From Nematostella vectensis (taxonomy: Eukaryota; Cnidaria; Anthozoa; Actiniaria; Edwardsiidae): 64,000 nt of DNA. This document shows, one piece after another, positions 46,601-55,404 of this stretch (within the stretch, counting starts at the first letter, position 1; each line of letters opens with the position of its first letter). The notes beneath the pieces are model-generated. The model worked only from the letters and a program-made list of their open reading frames with translations. It was not told the origin of the DNA and did not search any database. A program made the translations under genes and the position numbers. The DNA lies in contig NC_064048.1 of assembly GCF_932526225.1 (NCBI RefSeq), forward strand, positions 3,859,597 to 3,923,596, read 5' to 3'.

Positions 46601-49600
46601 GTAAAATATTCTACAGTTGTTGCACCCCTAACCTTCTTTCGAAAAATAAAACTGCCTGTCTACATTGGAGACCAGTGACAAGACACACTAACTCACATTT
46701 GTTACATGTAGAGTTACATGCAATGTGCATTTGATTATGTCTCATGCTGTTAAAGTGAGCCATACAAAATATTTTACTTGTTTCATTTTCTCTCACGCTA
46801 ACCACTCAAGAGACCGCAACTATTGTTGCATTTTTTTTTCAAAACTTACGACATCCTTTCTCGTCCGAGCCATCTGAGCAGTCTTTCTCCCCATCACACC
46901 TCCAGTGACCCAGCACACACTCCCCATTCCTGCACTTGAACATGCCAACTGAGCACCGCCTTGGGGACACTGATGCCGTTGGACAGCCACTTTCGTCTGA
47001 GCTGTCTGGGCAGTCATTGTCTCCGTCACACTTCCATTGGCTGGGGATGCATTTTCTCCTTGAGGTACGGCATGTAAACTCTGTGATTTTGCACGACTTA
47101 GAGGCTGTGGGGACAAAATCATATGAGCAACAGATGGTTAAAGCACCATTGTCACCAGAAGTCCAGAGGGCCGATGGAAACCTCAACCGCAAAGAGAGAA
47201 AAGAATCTATCGGAATTCGCGCTATTAAACAGGCCATTATCAGTCATAACCCTCAAAGAAACTTCCAATAGAAACACTGCTTTTAAAATTTTCAAATATT
47301 TTTTTGCGTTTTCCGGTAAAATTCATCGAAGATTGTTATGAAATCGACTGGAAGTAAACTGATGACAAAGCGGCTTTAAGGGGGCAGTTCACACCCTCCC
47401 TACAGTGATTTTCCTACATATTTTACGCAGCCATATCATATAATGTGCTCTTGTGATTCGTGGTCACAGCTTTAAAGAGGAGAATAACACCAGATGTCTC
47501 GTTTTGTATATATCTTCATTTCTCAGTTGAATTCCGATAACTTACTGCTATTCTGACTCACCACAAAGAGACTCCTTCTCATCACTGCCATCATTACAGT
47601 CATTATCTCCATCACAAGTCCAGCTGTTTGATATACAATCACCATTGGAGCATGTGAACTGGTTGGAAGCGCAGGTCCGTTGAACTGAAAAACACAGAAC
47701 AACCAAAGATCAGATTGTTATTGGCCAAAAGTGGGCACAAAGTCTTAAAAATTCTCAGTCAAACTTCGATATATAGGCATTTTTAGCAAAAAAAAATTTG
47801 AGAGGCAGCCTTCTCAAAAAGATTTTTAGGAGCAGGCTATTGTGAGTTCTGAGGCGGTTTGGTTGCCAAACACGCCCACTGTCAAACATCCAGGAGGAGG
47901 CTGCTCGTTGAGTCGACAGATGGCCAGTTGTGAGAGGTAGTTCAACTGTTTTCTGTAATAAGAAACACATTTATTGTTTACATGTACCTGATTTGCAGAC
48001 ACCATTCCTATCCTCATCTGAGTTGTCCCCGCAGTCATCTTGGTTATCACACGTCCAAGATCTTGATATACATTTGCGATTTGAGCACATAAACTCATCA
48101 GCTCCACAAGTCACATTGCCTATATAGAAAGGAGATAATACACCTGTCAGAGATATATGGTAGACAGTATGTATGTAATAGGTCAATTGATCTTATAGAA
48201 GGGGCGGTGGTGCAGAGGACTTGTACAAGGGATAATGTATTAATGGATGGGTGGTACAAAAGGGCTGTACACAGGAAAACGTGATAAGGGAGTGGGTGGT
48301 ACAAGGAATAACGTGATAAGGGAGGGGGTGGTACAAGGGATAACGTGATAAGGGAGGGGGTGGTACAAGGGATAACGTGATAAGGGAGAGGGTGGTACAA
48401 GGGATAACGTGATAAGGGAGAGGGTGGTACAAGGGATAACGTGATAAGGGAGGGGGTGGTACAAGGGATAACGTGGTAAGGGAGTCCTGGTACAAGAAAT
48501 AACGTGATAAGGGAGGGGTGTTACAAGAAATAACGTAAATAAGGGAGTGGTGGTACAAGGGATAACGTGATAAGGGAGGGCAGGTACAAGGGATAACGTG
48601 ATAAGGGAGTGGTGGTACAAGGGATAACGTGATAAGGGAGGGGGTGGTACAAGGGATAACGTGATAAGGGAAGGGTGGTACAAGGGATAACGTGGTAAGG
48701 GAGGGGGTGGTACAAGGGATAACGTGATAAGGGAGGGGTGGTACAATGAATAACATGATAAGAGATATGCGGTACAGAGGAGCTGTACAAGGGATAACAT
48801 AATAAGGGAGGGGTGGTAAGGTAAGAAAGGGACAGAACAGATCTTGTTTTACCCTCAAAAATAGGAGCTAAAATGTGTGGGAATATTGACTTTCCCAATA
48901 ATATCAAGTAGAACTAAAAAAATATTTTCTTATTATTTAGGGATTTCTGGGACGTAGCAGGCCGCGAAATATTAGAGGGCACATTACAGAAACATAAAGA
49001 TAATATTGGGGGGCACAGCCACACCCCTACTGGTCATTTCCTTATAATTTTTTTAAACAAGGGGTAGCACATACCCCATTGCCCCCCCCCCCCCCTGCTA
49101 CGGCCCTGGATTTATAGAAAAAATGAGATTAAAAAAGTAATACTTCAATTTTTTTTATTAAATATCTTGAAATGTATCATGTTTTTGCAAAAACGACACT
49201 TGTTCAGGTACTATTTTGAGCCTTGCCTTTGGCAACTTACCGCAATTGCTCTCATCTGATCGGTATCCATCTCTACAATCATCCTCCCCATCACATTTCC
49301 AGGTTGCCTGGATGCATTTCCCATTTCTACAAGTAAACTGGTCTTGCAGGCAGGTCTTGGGCGCTGACATTAAAGAGAAAAAATTAGGTTATGGATCAGA
49401 GTAGCTTTCCTTCATATGCATTGTTTCCATTTAAACAATATAATTTATTTGATGTCTTTCAACTGTGTTTCCATGGGTTAATCATCTTTTCAGTCTCCCC
49501 ACCAATGCCAAAAAAGAATCAAATTTCCTTAGAGGGTTGAAGTTGACAGATAATGCATATATTTAAAAATGGTCTAAATTTATTTCACAACTAGAAAACA

Positions 49601-51700
49601 AAATGCAATATTCATAGCAAAAAACATGTGTTGGACTCCTGTGTTGGATTCTTCATCAATCCATTATGAGAGCACCCCTATGGTACCACTAAAATCAACC
49701 TGTGAGGGTACCCCTTAGATTGACATGGACATACCACAGCCTTGCTCATCAGATCCATCACTACAATCGTCCTCTCCATCACATCTCCATCGTAGGACTA
49801 TACACTTCTGGTCGGAGACACACTCAAACTGGCCATGGGAACAGTGGAACCCGCTACTTGCAGCTGGAAGTCAAGTACAATATAGTCAGTCCTATATTTG
49901 TGCATCAAGCGAAGGCAGTATTTCCTGAAGCTTATTTAAAGGACTAACACTGGATTGGTCATGCACTATCACAACAAAAACAAAACAGCATGGTGAAAAC
50001 ATTGCGAAAGATTTTATGAACTAGCTAGCCAGCACAACAAAAAGATACGCCCAATTTTCAAATATCTTATGGTTCATTCTAAATCAATTTATTTACAATT
50101 CATCACTAAGGCACTGCTCATACCATGTCAGATCAAAAAAAAAGAGGCAAAAAAACATTTCTGTATTAATATAGCTTATAAATCAGCAGAACCAATTACA
50201 GTTCACAGGCTCGCCCACTCAAATATTCACTCATTAAAACATTCAAAGAGGGCTAAAAATAACAGGGAAACCCAAATAATTCAAGTTCTGATAAAAAATA
50301 AATCAACCAGTAAATAATCTTAATGGCCTATATCTTCAAAAAGAGCTTCACAAAAATCTCAACTCAGAATTTAGCCTTGAGGAGTACCTCCTATATAACC
50401 ACAAAATTTATTTCACTTAACTCGAAGTGACCTCTTAAATAATGTCTGTCTTGAAAGACGCTATTAAAAATGCTACCGACGCTATAGTTTGTTTGAACAC
50501 AATGCTGCCTTGAAAAAGCGATTCTATACCTGCTAAGTGTAAAAGGACTCAAAGAATGTATTAATTCTAAAAGCAGGATATTTCGTCATGTAGCAACTAC
50601 GACATGTTTGATAATGCAGTTTGAATATTTATCAACCGGTGTTTTATTGTCGCCTTTGAAAGCGAGAAGCTTGGGTTTCACCATACCTGTGGCAAAAATC
50701 TTTTACAAACTATTATTTTGAGAATTATTAAAGGAAACCCATTTTCTTTTAGAGTGCCCTCAAAGCGGAAATAGATCCGTCGAGGCTTTGTTGACATCGA
50801 AATACAAAAGCGCGCGAATTTGCTCAAATAAAAATGTTAAAAATTAACCGCGTAGAATTCAAAGAATCGAGTTTCTTTTCTTTCATATGGTTAGCTAGTA
50901 GCAAAACTGAAACGGATGAAAAAAAATGTGCTTATTAAAGATAATAAAAGTTGTACGCACAAAAGACTTGATAGTGAGTTTTGGTTGTAAACAATGACTG
51001 ATGCAATATTCTAACAAGTCTCGTGGGATTTTTGAAGAATTTGAATTGTAAAACACTACTGTCTAGCTGACAAAAATGTACAAGGCTCTGTTAATCAAAA
51101 TGAAATAAGTACGTGTATAACCGTGCTAATGTGTCGATTTTTAGAAGACAAGGACCATTCATAAAAAAAAGGTTTTCAAAGGAGCTGAAAAATTGTGTAA
51201 AAATCCCCACGCAAAACGTCGAGTACATAGATAAAGAGAGAAAAAAGCCAAAATCAAGAACTCTGTGGAACGAAAATAATAGAATAATAGGTAGGATAAA
51301 TAATAATTAAGAGTATTCCTTTAGTCCAGAAGTGAGAAAGAAAGAGACAAAAATTTAAGCTTATTCTGTCTGTGTTGATTAAGCTGAGTTTGAAAACGTT
51401 TGCCGGTTGGCTATCGGAGTTAAATACAAATGCGTCATACACAAATGAAAACGTAGTACAAAAACCCACGCCTTGAACTTAAAACGCAAGTTTATGACCG
51501 AATACTGTTAAATTTCAGGTAAATCTAGTGAAAGGAATACTGGCTTTTGTAGCCACCATACAACACGTGGCCGAGGGTAGTTCATTTCATTCATCACGAC
51601 ACACCGATTCTCACTTACCGTTCGTAGTAAAAATCCCACACAAATTAACCAATATTAAAAAAGCCAGAAAGGTCTCAACCTTTGGACCTAAAAGGCTCAT
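34693..51700 (-). CDS. VLDLR: VLDLR/LDLR-family receptor, complete, 16 coding exons
   Basis: Exons: 51700-51619, 49863-49735, 49363-49241, 48119-47988, 47684-47562, 47104-46850, 46503-46387, 45597-45472, 44721-44602, 43941-43816, 43132-42941, 42060-41865, 39537-39131, 37193-36995, 35855-35704, 34913-34693. They sum to 2700 bp (899 residues), all GT-AG, and most modules are symmetric phase 1-1 as in vertebrate LDLR. Order: signal peptide ([18 protein letters not shown]); 8 LDLa modules (~30-362) with SDE calcium boxes; EGF-A ([11 protein letters not shown]); calcium EGF-B ([11 protein letters not shown]); six-bladed propeller (~445-709; [39 protein letters not shown]); EGF-C; Thr/Pro stalk (~755-826); TM ([20 protein letters not shown]); tail of ~38 residues. 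Eight LDLa modules match VLDLR/LRP8, but orthology is open. The tail has no NPxY. LDLa2 has a two-residue insert (DGYRSDES). Confidence 0.93.
36165..36540. mobile_element. Palindromic MITE in the receptor intron before the stalk exon
   Basis: The left half (GTAGCAGGGTGGCTTAGCAC, AGAAGCACCAAACTTGG) and right half (TTTTGGTGCTTTTATAAAAA, GCTAAGTCACCCTACTAG) are imperfect reverse complements along most of their length. No coding sequence. Target duplication uncertain. Confidence 0.7.
37249..37540. mobile_element. MITE with ACTGTCGAATCCG inverted ends
   Basis: ACTGTCGAATCCGTTGTA at the left and its reverse complement TACAACGGATTCGACAGT at the right, with similarity reaching ~55 bases inward. It lies just before the EGF-C exon in genomic order (intron 13 of the receptor). 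Confidence 0.75.
38673..38892. mobile_element. 220-bp MITE, CACAGGTAGCCCA ends, 7-bp target duplication
   Basis: Ends CACAGGTAGCCCAAGC and GCTTGGGCTACCTGTG are inverted. Flanks CTCTCAC (38666-38672) and CTCTCAC (38893-38899) are identical. Same family as 58968-59638. Confidence 0.85.
39001..39155 (-). repeat. Partial duplicate of a receptor exon end and donor
   Basis: The end of the propeller exon plus donor (TACATCCGCTCAAGCAACCA then TATT|GTGAGT on the minus strand) recurs ~120 bp into the intron as TACATCCGCTTCAAGCAACA then ATACG|GTGAGT (39006-39045). Only the upstream site reads cleanly into the EGF-C exon as in LDLR. Confidence 0.75.
39655..39775. repeat. Two-copy ~61-bp tandem duplication
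   Basis: GCAATCAAGCTATCAATCAA and ACAAGCCAATCAAAGCGCGC, then a diverged second copy (AATCAAACTATCAATTAAG, CGAGCCAATCAAAGCGCAC). It is intronic to the receptor gene. Confidence 0.8.
40150..40366 (-). repeat. Dispersed repeat, copy 2 (inverted relative to 3545-3735)
   Basis: Reverse complement of the USP47 intron repeat, sharing for example CATTTAGCTAGTAAGAATTC and ATCTCCCAAGAGTG. It lies in the long receptor intron 39538-41864. Confidence 0.8.
40658..41190. mobile_element. TTAA-flanked MITE (family B)
   Basis: Left end ACACGAGGTTCCGCTATAAA, right end TTTATAGCGGAACCTCGTGT; the inverted ends extend ~45 bp (to CCCCGGGCT / AGCCCGGGG). TTAA lies on both sides (40654-40657 and 41191-41194). No coding sequence; piggyBac- or Kolobok-type by target site. 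Confidence 0.88.
41195..41657. mobile_element. TTAA-flanked MITE (family C), abutting family B
   Basis: Inverted ends of about 80 bp begin CTAAACATGGTTTTGTTGTG and end CACAACAAAACCATGTTTAG. TTAA at 41191-41194 is shared with the preceding element; TTAA at 41658-41661 closes it. The middle is rich in GAAAACG/CGTTTTC motifs. Confidence 0.9.
42057..42335 (-). repeat. 95-bp triplication containing a receptor exon acceptor
   Basis: Three copies with exact 95-bp spacing start GATCCTGATAATCG at 42057, 42152 and 42247. On the gene strand each reads CGATTATCAG|GATC, the 3' splice site and first exon bases of the exon 42060-41865. Only the copy at 42060 leads into coding sequence. Confidence 0.93.
43226..43850 (-). 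repeat. ~100-bp tandem array containing the EGF-B exon end and donor
   Basis: Five to six units each contain the equivalent of CCGTTTGCCCTGCACGTC(C/T)TG, the last ~45 coding bases of the EGF-B exon preceded on + by its donor (CTTACC). The genuine exon is at 43941-43816. Donor equivalents near 43307 and 43708 remain GTAAG; those near 43405, 43502 and 43605 have decayed. Confidence 0.9.
43964..44201 (+). mobile_element. TTAA-flanked MITE (family A), full copy 1
   Basis: TTAA at 43960-43963 and 44202-44205. Ends AGCCGCATTGTCACCAGTTT and AAACTGGTGACAATGAGGCT are inverted over ~28 bp, including ACTTCCGG/CCGGAAGT. Intronic in the receptor gene; non-coding. Confidence 0.92.
45157..45396 (-). mobile_element. 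TTAA-flanked MITE (family A), full copy 2, inverted
   Basis: TTAA at 45153-45156 and 45397-45400; same ends as 43964-44201. The interior is in the opposite orientation (TCGATTACGTAACAATCTC near the left end). Confidence 0.92.
45664..45815. mobile_element. Short family G repeat with GTAGCCAGG ends
   Basis: GGGTCGTAGCCAGGAGCCCC at the left; AAAAATCCTGGCTACGCCG at the right. Inner GGCCTTTCAGGCCCCCTC is self-complementary. Intronic in the receptor gene. Confidence 0.7.
46208..46350. mobile_element. Family G-like repeat with GGCCGTAGCAGG end and C run
   Basis: GGGCCGTAGCAGGGGGTGGG, a run of C, then AAATTATAAGGAAATGACCA and CAGTAGGGGCGTGGCTGTGC. The same blocks occur inverted at 48951-49108. Confidence 0.75.
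47142..47375 (+). mobile_element. TTAA-flanked MITE (family A), diverged copy 3
   Basis: TTAA at 47138-47141 and 47376-47379. The left end (AGCACCATTGTCACCAG) has lost ~13 bp of the terminal repeat; the right end is CTGGAAGTAAACTGATGACA. More diverged than the other two full copies, so probably older. Confidence 0.88.
48215..48825. repeat. ~31-bp minisatellite in a receptor intron
   Basis: About 19-20 copies of GGTACAAGGGATAACGTGAT plus AAGGGAGGGGGT with length variation in the G run. It lies between the LDLa2 and LDLa3 exons. Long minus-strand frames across it are by-products of the repetition. Confidence 0.95.
48951..49108. mobile_element. Family G-like repeat, inverted copy of 46208-46350
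   Basis: GGGACGTAGCAGG at the left; a run of C then CTGCTACGGCCCTGG at the right; inner TACTGGTCATTTCCTTATAA. It has both ends, so it defines the family better than 46208. Confidence 0.8.
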
Positions 51701-52679
51701 GCTGAGGCCTTCCTTTTTGGGGGCTAAATTCTTGTGATTTCTTTTAGGTTTACGCTTGAAGCGCCCTCAAGCCGGTGTCTAGTTTCGAGGGTCGTTGCTT
51801 TCAAAAGACTACAATGTTTATGTTGACACGCGCGCAATGCATTTCTATTATACGTTGCTTGGCGCGAATAAATGTGACGTAACGAGCACGCCCCCACAAT
51901 TTTACATACCCCGAGTGAATTTTTAGTTGTTAATCTAAGGGCATAGCAACTCAGAATTCACACCTAGCACAATATCTTGTTTATTTGAACGAGACGGTGA
52001 GTCTGCAACGTTTGCAATTCTCACGAAATACCTTGCGCAAGAAATAAGCTCTCTGAAATTCAAGACGAGACAATAATAGACTATCGCCTCGGGCTTTCCT
52101 TGTCTTTGTTTAGAAAATCGTGGTCTCATGAAAGAGATTTTTACTCTGCCATCAGCGAGAATCCCCTGTGGAATAAATGTATGTACCACCATTTCCGCTG
52201 TTTCACTTCCAACACATGCAATAAGTAATCACGGATTTAGTAAACGACTAAAAAATATGTGCTGACAGCAAAGGGGAATAAATTTCAGTATAAATAGATT
52301 TTATACTCTATATTTGGCTCGGAAATCCAGTGCAATGTTTTGTCTATATCTTAATCCCTCCGGAATGAGGCCAAAATCTATTAATTTTCTTATACAGTAT
52401 TTTGAACAGTCATAGAGAAACGCTTCCTCAAATGTACCAAGAAGCGTATTTCTGGAACGAAATTAGTATTAAAATGAAAAACAATCAAAGAAGGAAAATT
52501 CAGCACAATTGCCATTGTAATAAGAAACACGCAAGCCGGAAGAAAGCCTTCAGCAGCCAAGAAACGATAAGCGCATTTGAGGAAGTCGGGCTGGCAGTAT
52601 ATTTGGCGCCATTATCTCCAGACATCGAGGGCGTAAAACGTGCTACTCAACTGCAACACCAACCTTGTCCTCAGGCTAT
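51701..52679. promoter_or_regulatory. Receptor gene upstream region
   Basis: Presumed 5' UTR and promoter of the receptor. TTGGCGCGAA near 51860 and TGACGTAA (CRE-like) near 51876 are the only suggestive motifs; both are inferred. No other gene is seen. Confidence 0.4.
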
Positions 52680-55071
52680 TCTGGGTAATTTTCAATATGG
52701 CGTCGACGTTTCACTATTTATAAAATATGCAACCTCGTTACCAGGGCTTCTCTGTCTGACAAAGTCTGACGTGGACGTGTTAATAATCACGGAGACCTGG
52801 CTCAATTCTACGCATGATGATGGCGAGAAACACATTCCTGGTTATAGAATTGAAAGGAAAGATCGTCAAATGGAGACCATGGTGGTGGAGTCTTGATGTA
52901 TGTCGCACAACATCTCAACTACAAGCGAATGACTGAACTGGAGGAAGACGGCACGGAGTTACTGTATACGCGCCACTCCTTTCAAGTCTAATTGTCCGAT
53001 TTTTATCGTGGGGATCTACTGACCGCCTGATACAACATCTGATGGGGATATACAACTGGGGACAGTCTTGGAACGTCTTTACGTAAAGAACAAAGAAATT
53101 CTAATCCTAGGTGACATCAACGTGAATGCATTAGAACCACAATTCCATGATCATCGTCTTATCAAGTACTTGGTCTGTATCAGCTCGTTAATCAAGTAAC
53201 TCGTCCAGAGAGCAATTCCTGTGTTGACCATGTCTACTCCAGCCATCCTCGTCACATTTCCCAAATCAAAGTTCCCAACATAGGTCTTTCAGATCACATC
53301 CCCGTGGGCACCGTAAGAAAATATTGTAAGACCAACAATCATTGTATCCATGAAACTATCACCTATCGCAGATTTAAAAACTTCGATGCTGAAGGCTTCC
53401 AAGAACAACTTGATCACTGCCCTTGGAGTGTGCTAGATATGTATGACGATCCAAACGATGCCGCTGAGTTCTTCAACAAGACATTTCTTGATGTAGCCGA
53501 CATTTTTGCCCCAGTATTGACAAAACGGGTAGGAAGACCCCAGCAGCCTCAGTGGACGTCACCAGGGATATACGAGGCCATCAAGCACCGGGATGCTCTA
53601 CTAAAGAAAGCTTGTGCGTCAAATAACCAGGCTGACTGGAGTGCATACAAGCAACAACGCAACGCGACATTTCAGCTAATCCGTAAAGCAAAAGGAAGCT
53701 TTTTCCAAGAAGCACTAGAGACAAGTGAAAGTTCTAAAGAATATTGAAAAAACCTCAAGAGTGCTATGGGATCCACAGGTATGAGTTCAATATCCAAGGT
53801 TAAAATAGGTGAGAATATTTCACAAAACCCAACAGAAATAGCGAATGCATTCAACGAGTTTTTCTGCAATGTGCTTCTAAGTACCGAGCGACACCTCCCG
53901 GAACATCTACCTGCTTGGAGCGCTTAAAGACATTTGTCGGGCAGAGGCTCAAACTCGAGGAGCGTTTTTCCATTCCCGAAATGACACCTGATTTGATCGG
54001 TCGTTATCTGCCTACTATCAAGATCAGTAAGGCGACAGGTCTTGACGGAATCAGTGCAAAGCTTCTGAAATTAGCAGGACCGGCCATCGACATGCCTCTT
54101 TGTAAAATAATTAATCTACGTATCAAGCAGTCCATCTTTCCTACCATATGGAAACAGGCGCGAGTAACACCAGTATTCAAGGCAGGAGATCACCTGGATA
54201 TCCACAATTATCGTCCTATCAGTATTCTTCCAATACTATCAAAGATCCTTGAGCGCCATGTTCACGTGCAACTGTATGCTTTTTTAAACAGTCACCAACT
54301 AATAACTCACAGGCAATAAGGATTCCGGCCATACCACTCTTGTGAGACTGCGATTATAGAGCTCGTCGATACTCTTCTGAAGAACATGGATAACGGACTG
54401 ATTAATGGACTTGCCCTCATTGACTATAGAAAGGCCTTTGATTTGGTTGACCACGACATCCTACTCAGAAAACTACATATGTATGGCTTGTCAAACCCCG
54501 CGTGTAACTGGTTTAAATCTTATCTAAGCACAGCGAATACGTCTCCCAAAAGATCCGGAAACGCCTGGGGCTTCTCCGTAGAACAAAGCACTTCCTGTCA
54601 ATGACAGCAAGAAAAATGTTTTTCAATGTTCTAATACAGCCTCTAATGGATTACTGTATAACAGTTTGGGGGGGTAATCTCATAGAGCACGACAATACGA
54701 TGCTCTTACTTCAAAAACGGGCAGCACGAATAATAGCTTACAAGAAATGGTACGATCACTCGATGGCGCTATTTGAAGAGCTCAACATAGAGCCTTTCAC
54801 TAAACGAGCTAGGAGAATCAAGTGTACAAAAGTATTTAAAGTCCTTAATGGAATGGCTCCAGACCACCTCATGGCTAAATTCAAGAGATTTGCTGACGTT
54901 CACTTAAAGAACACTCGCCAAGCAAAGAACGATCTCGTGTTACCGAGGATAAAACATAATTATGGAAAGAGAACATTCGAGTGCTCTGGAAACTCTGGAA
55001 CTCGCTCCCACGAGAGACAAAGGAGTGTCGATCCGTTGGCTCCTTTGCTATGGCTCAAGAGCTCCCGTTAA
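52680..55071 (+). pseudogene. Decayed CR1/L2-like LINE (endonuclease + reverse transcriptase)
   Basis: Endonuclease pieces: SDVDVLIITETWLNSTHDDG, then frame-broken LGDINV- and RPESNSCVDHV-like residues to ~53290. RT pieces: KATGLDGISAKLLKLAGPAI, WKQARVTPVFKAGDHLDIHN, YRPISILPILSKILERHVHV, then after a stop [20 protein letters not shown]. The catalytic YADD-containing core is absent: at ~54530-54600 the sequence jumps to the C-terminal region (LMDYCITVWGG, LLLQKRAARIIA, KCTKVFKVLNGMAPDHL). Stops, frameshifts and an internal deletion make it dead. 5' and 3' ends were not resolved. Confidence 0.9.
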
Positions 55072-55404
55072 TTTACCGGGAATTACTTTTAATGCGAAAA
55101 TTGATACCCAAAACGATGTTTTTCTTTAATATTTTTAGCTGAATTTAAAGATCAACTATTCATCTTGAATTAGCCGAATTGAAATATCCAATTTGGTGCC
55201 TTTTTTCCGGTTAAATCTCGCCATTTTCAAGTTGTGTCGAGTTGTAGTGATTTTTCATCACTTGAGGAAACCATTCCACTTCCCGATAAGAAGTTAGCCA
55301 ATCACGGCTAACATCATTTTATGGGATTCCCTACCAACCAATCAGGTTTATTTTCTGTCAAATGATTTGACATTTAGCTGTCACCGTGCGCCTAAAAAAT
55401 GTAA

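Noticed and set aside
48193-48907. Several long overlapping minus-strand frames rich in Leu/Pro/Tyr
   Set aside because: By-products of the ~31-bp minisatellite; three frames are open at once, as expected for repetition rather than coding.
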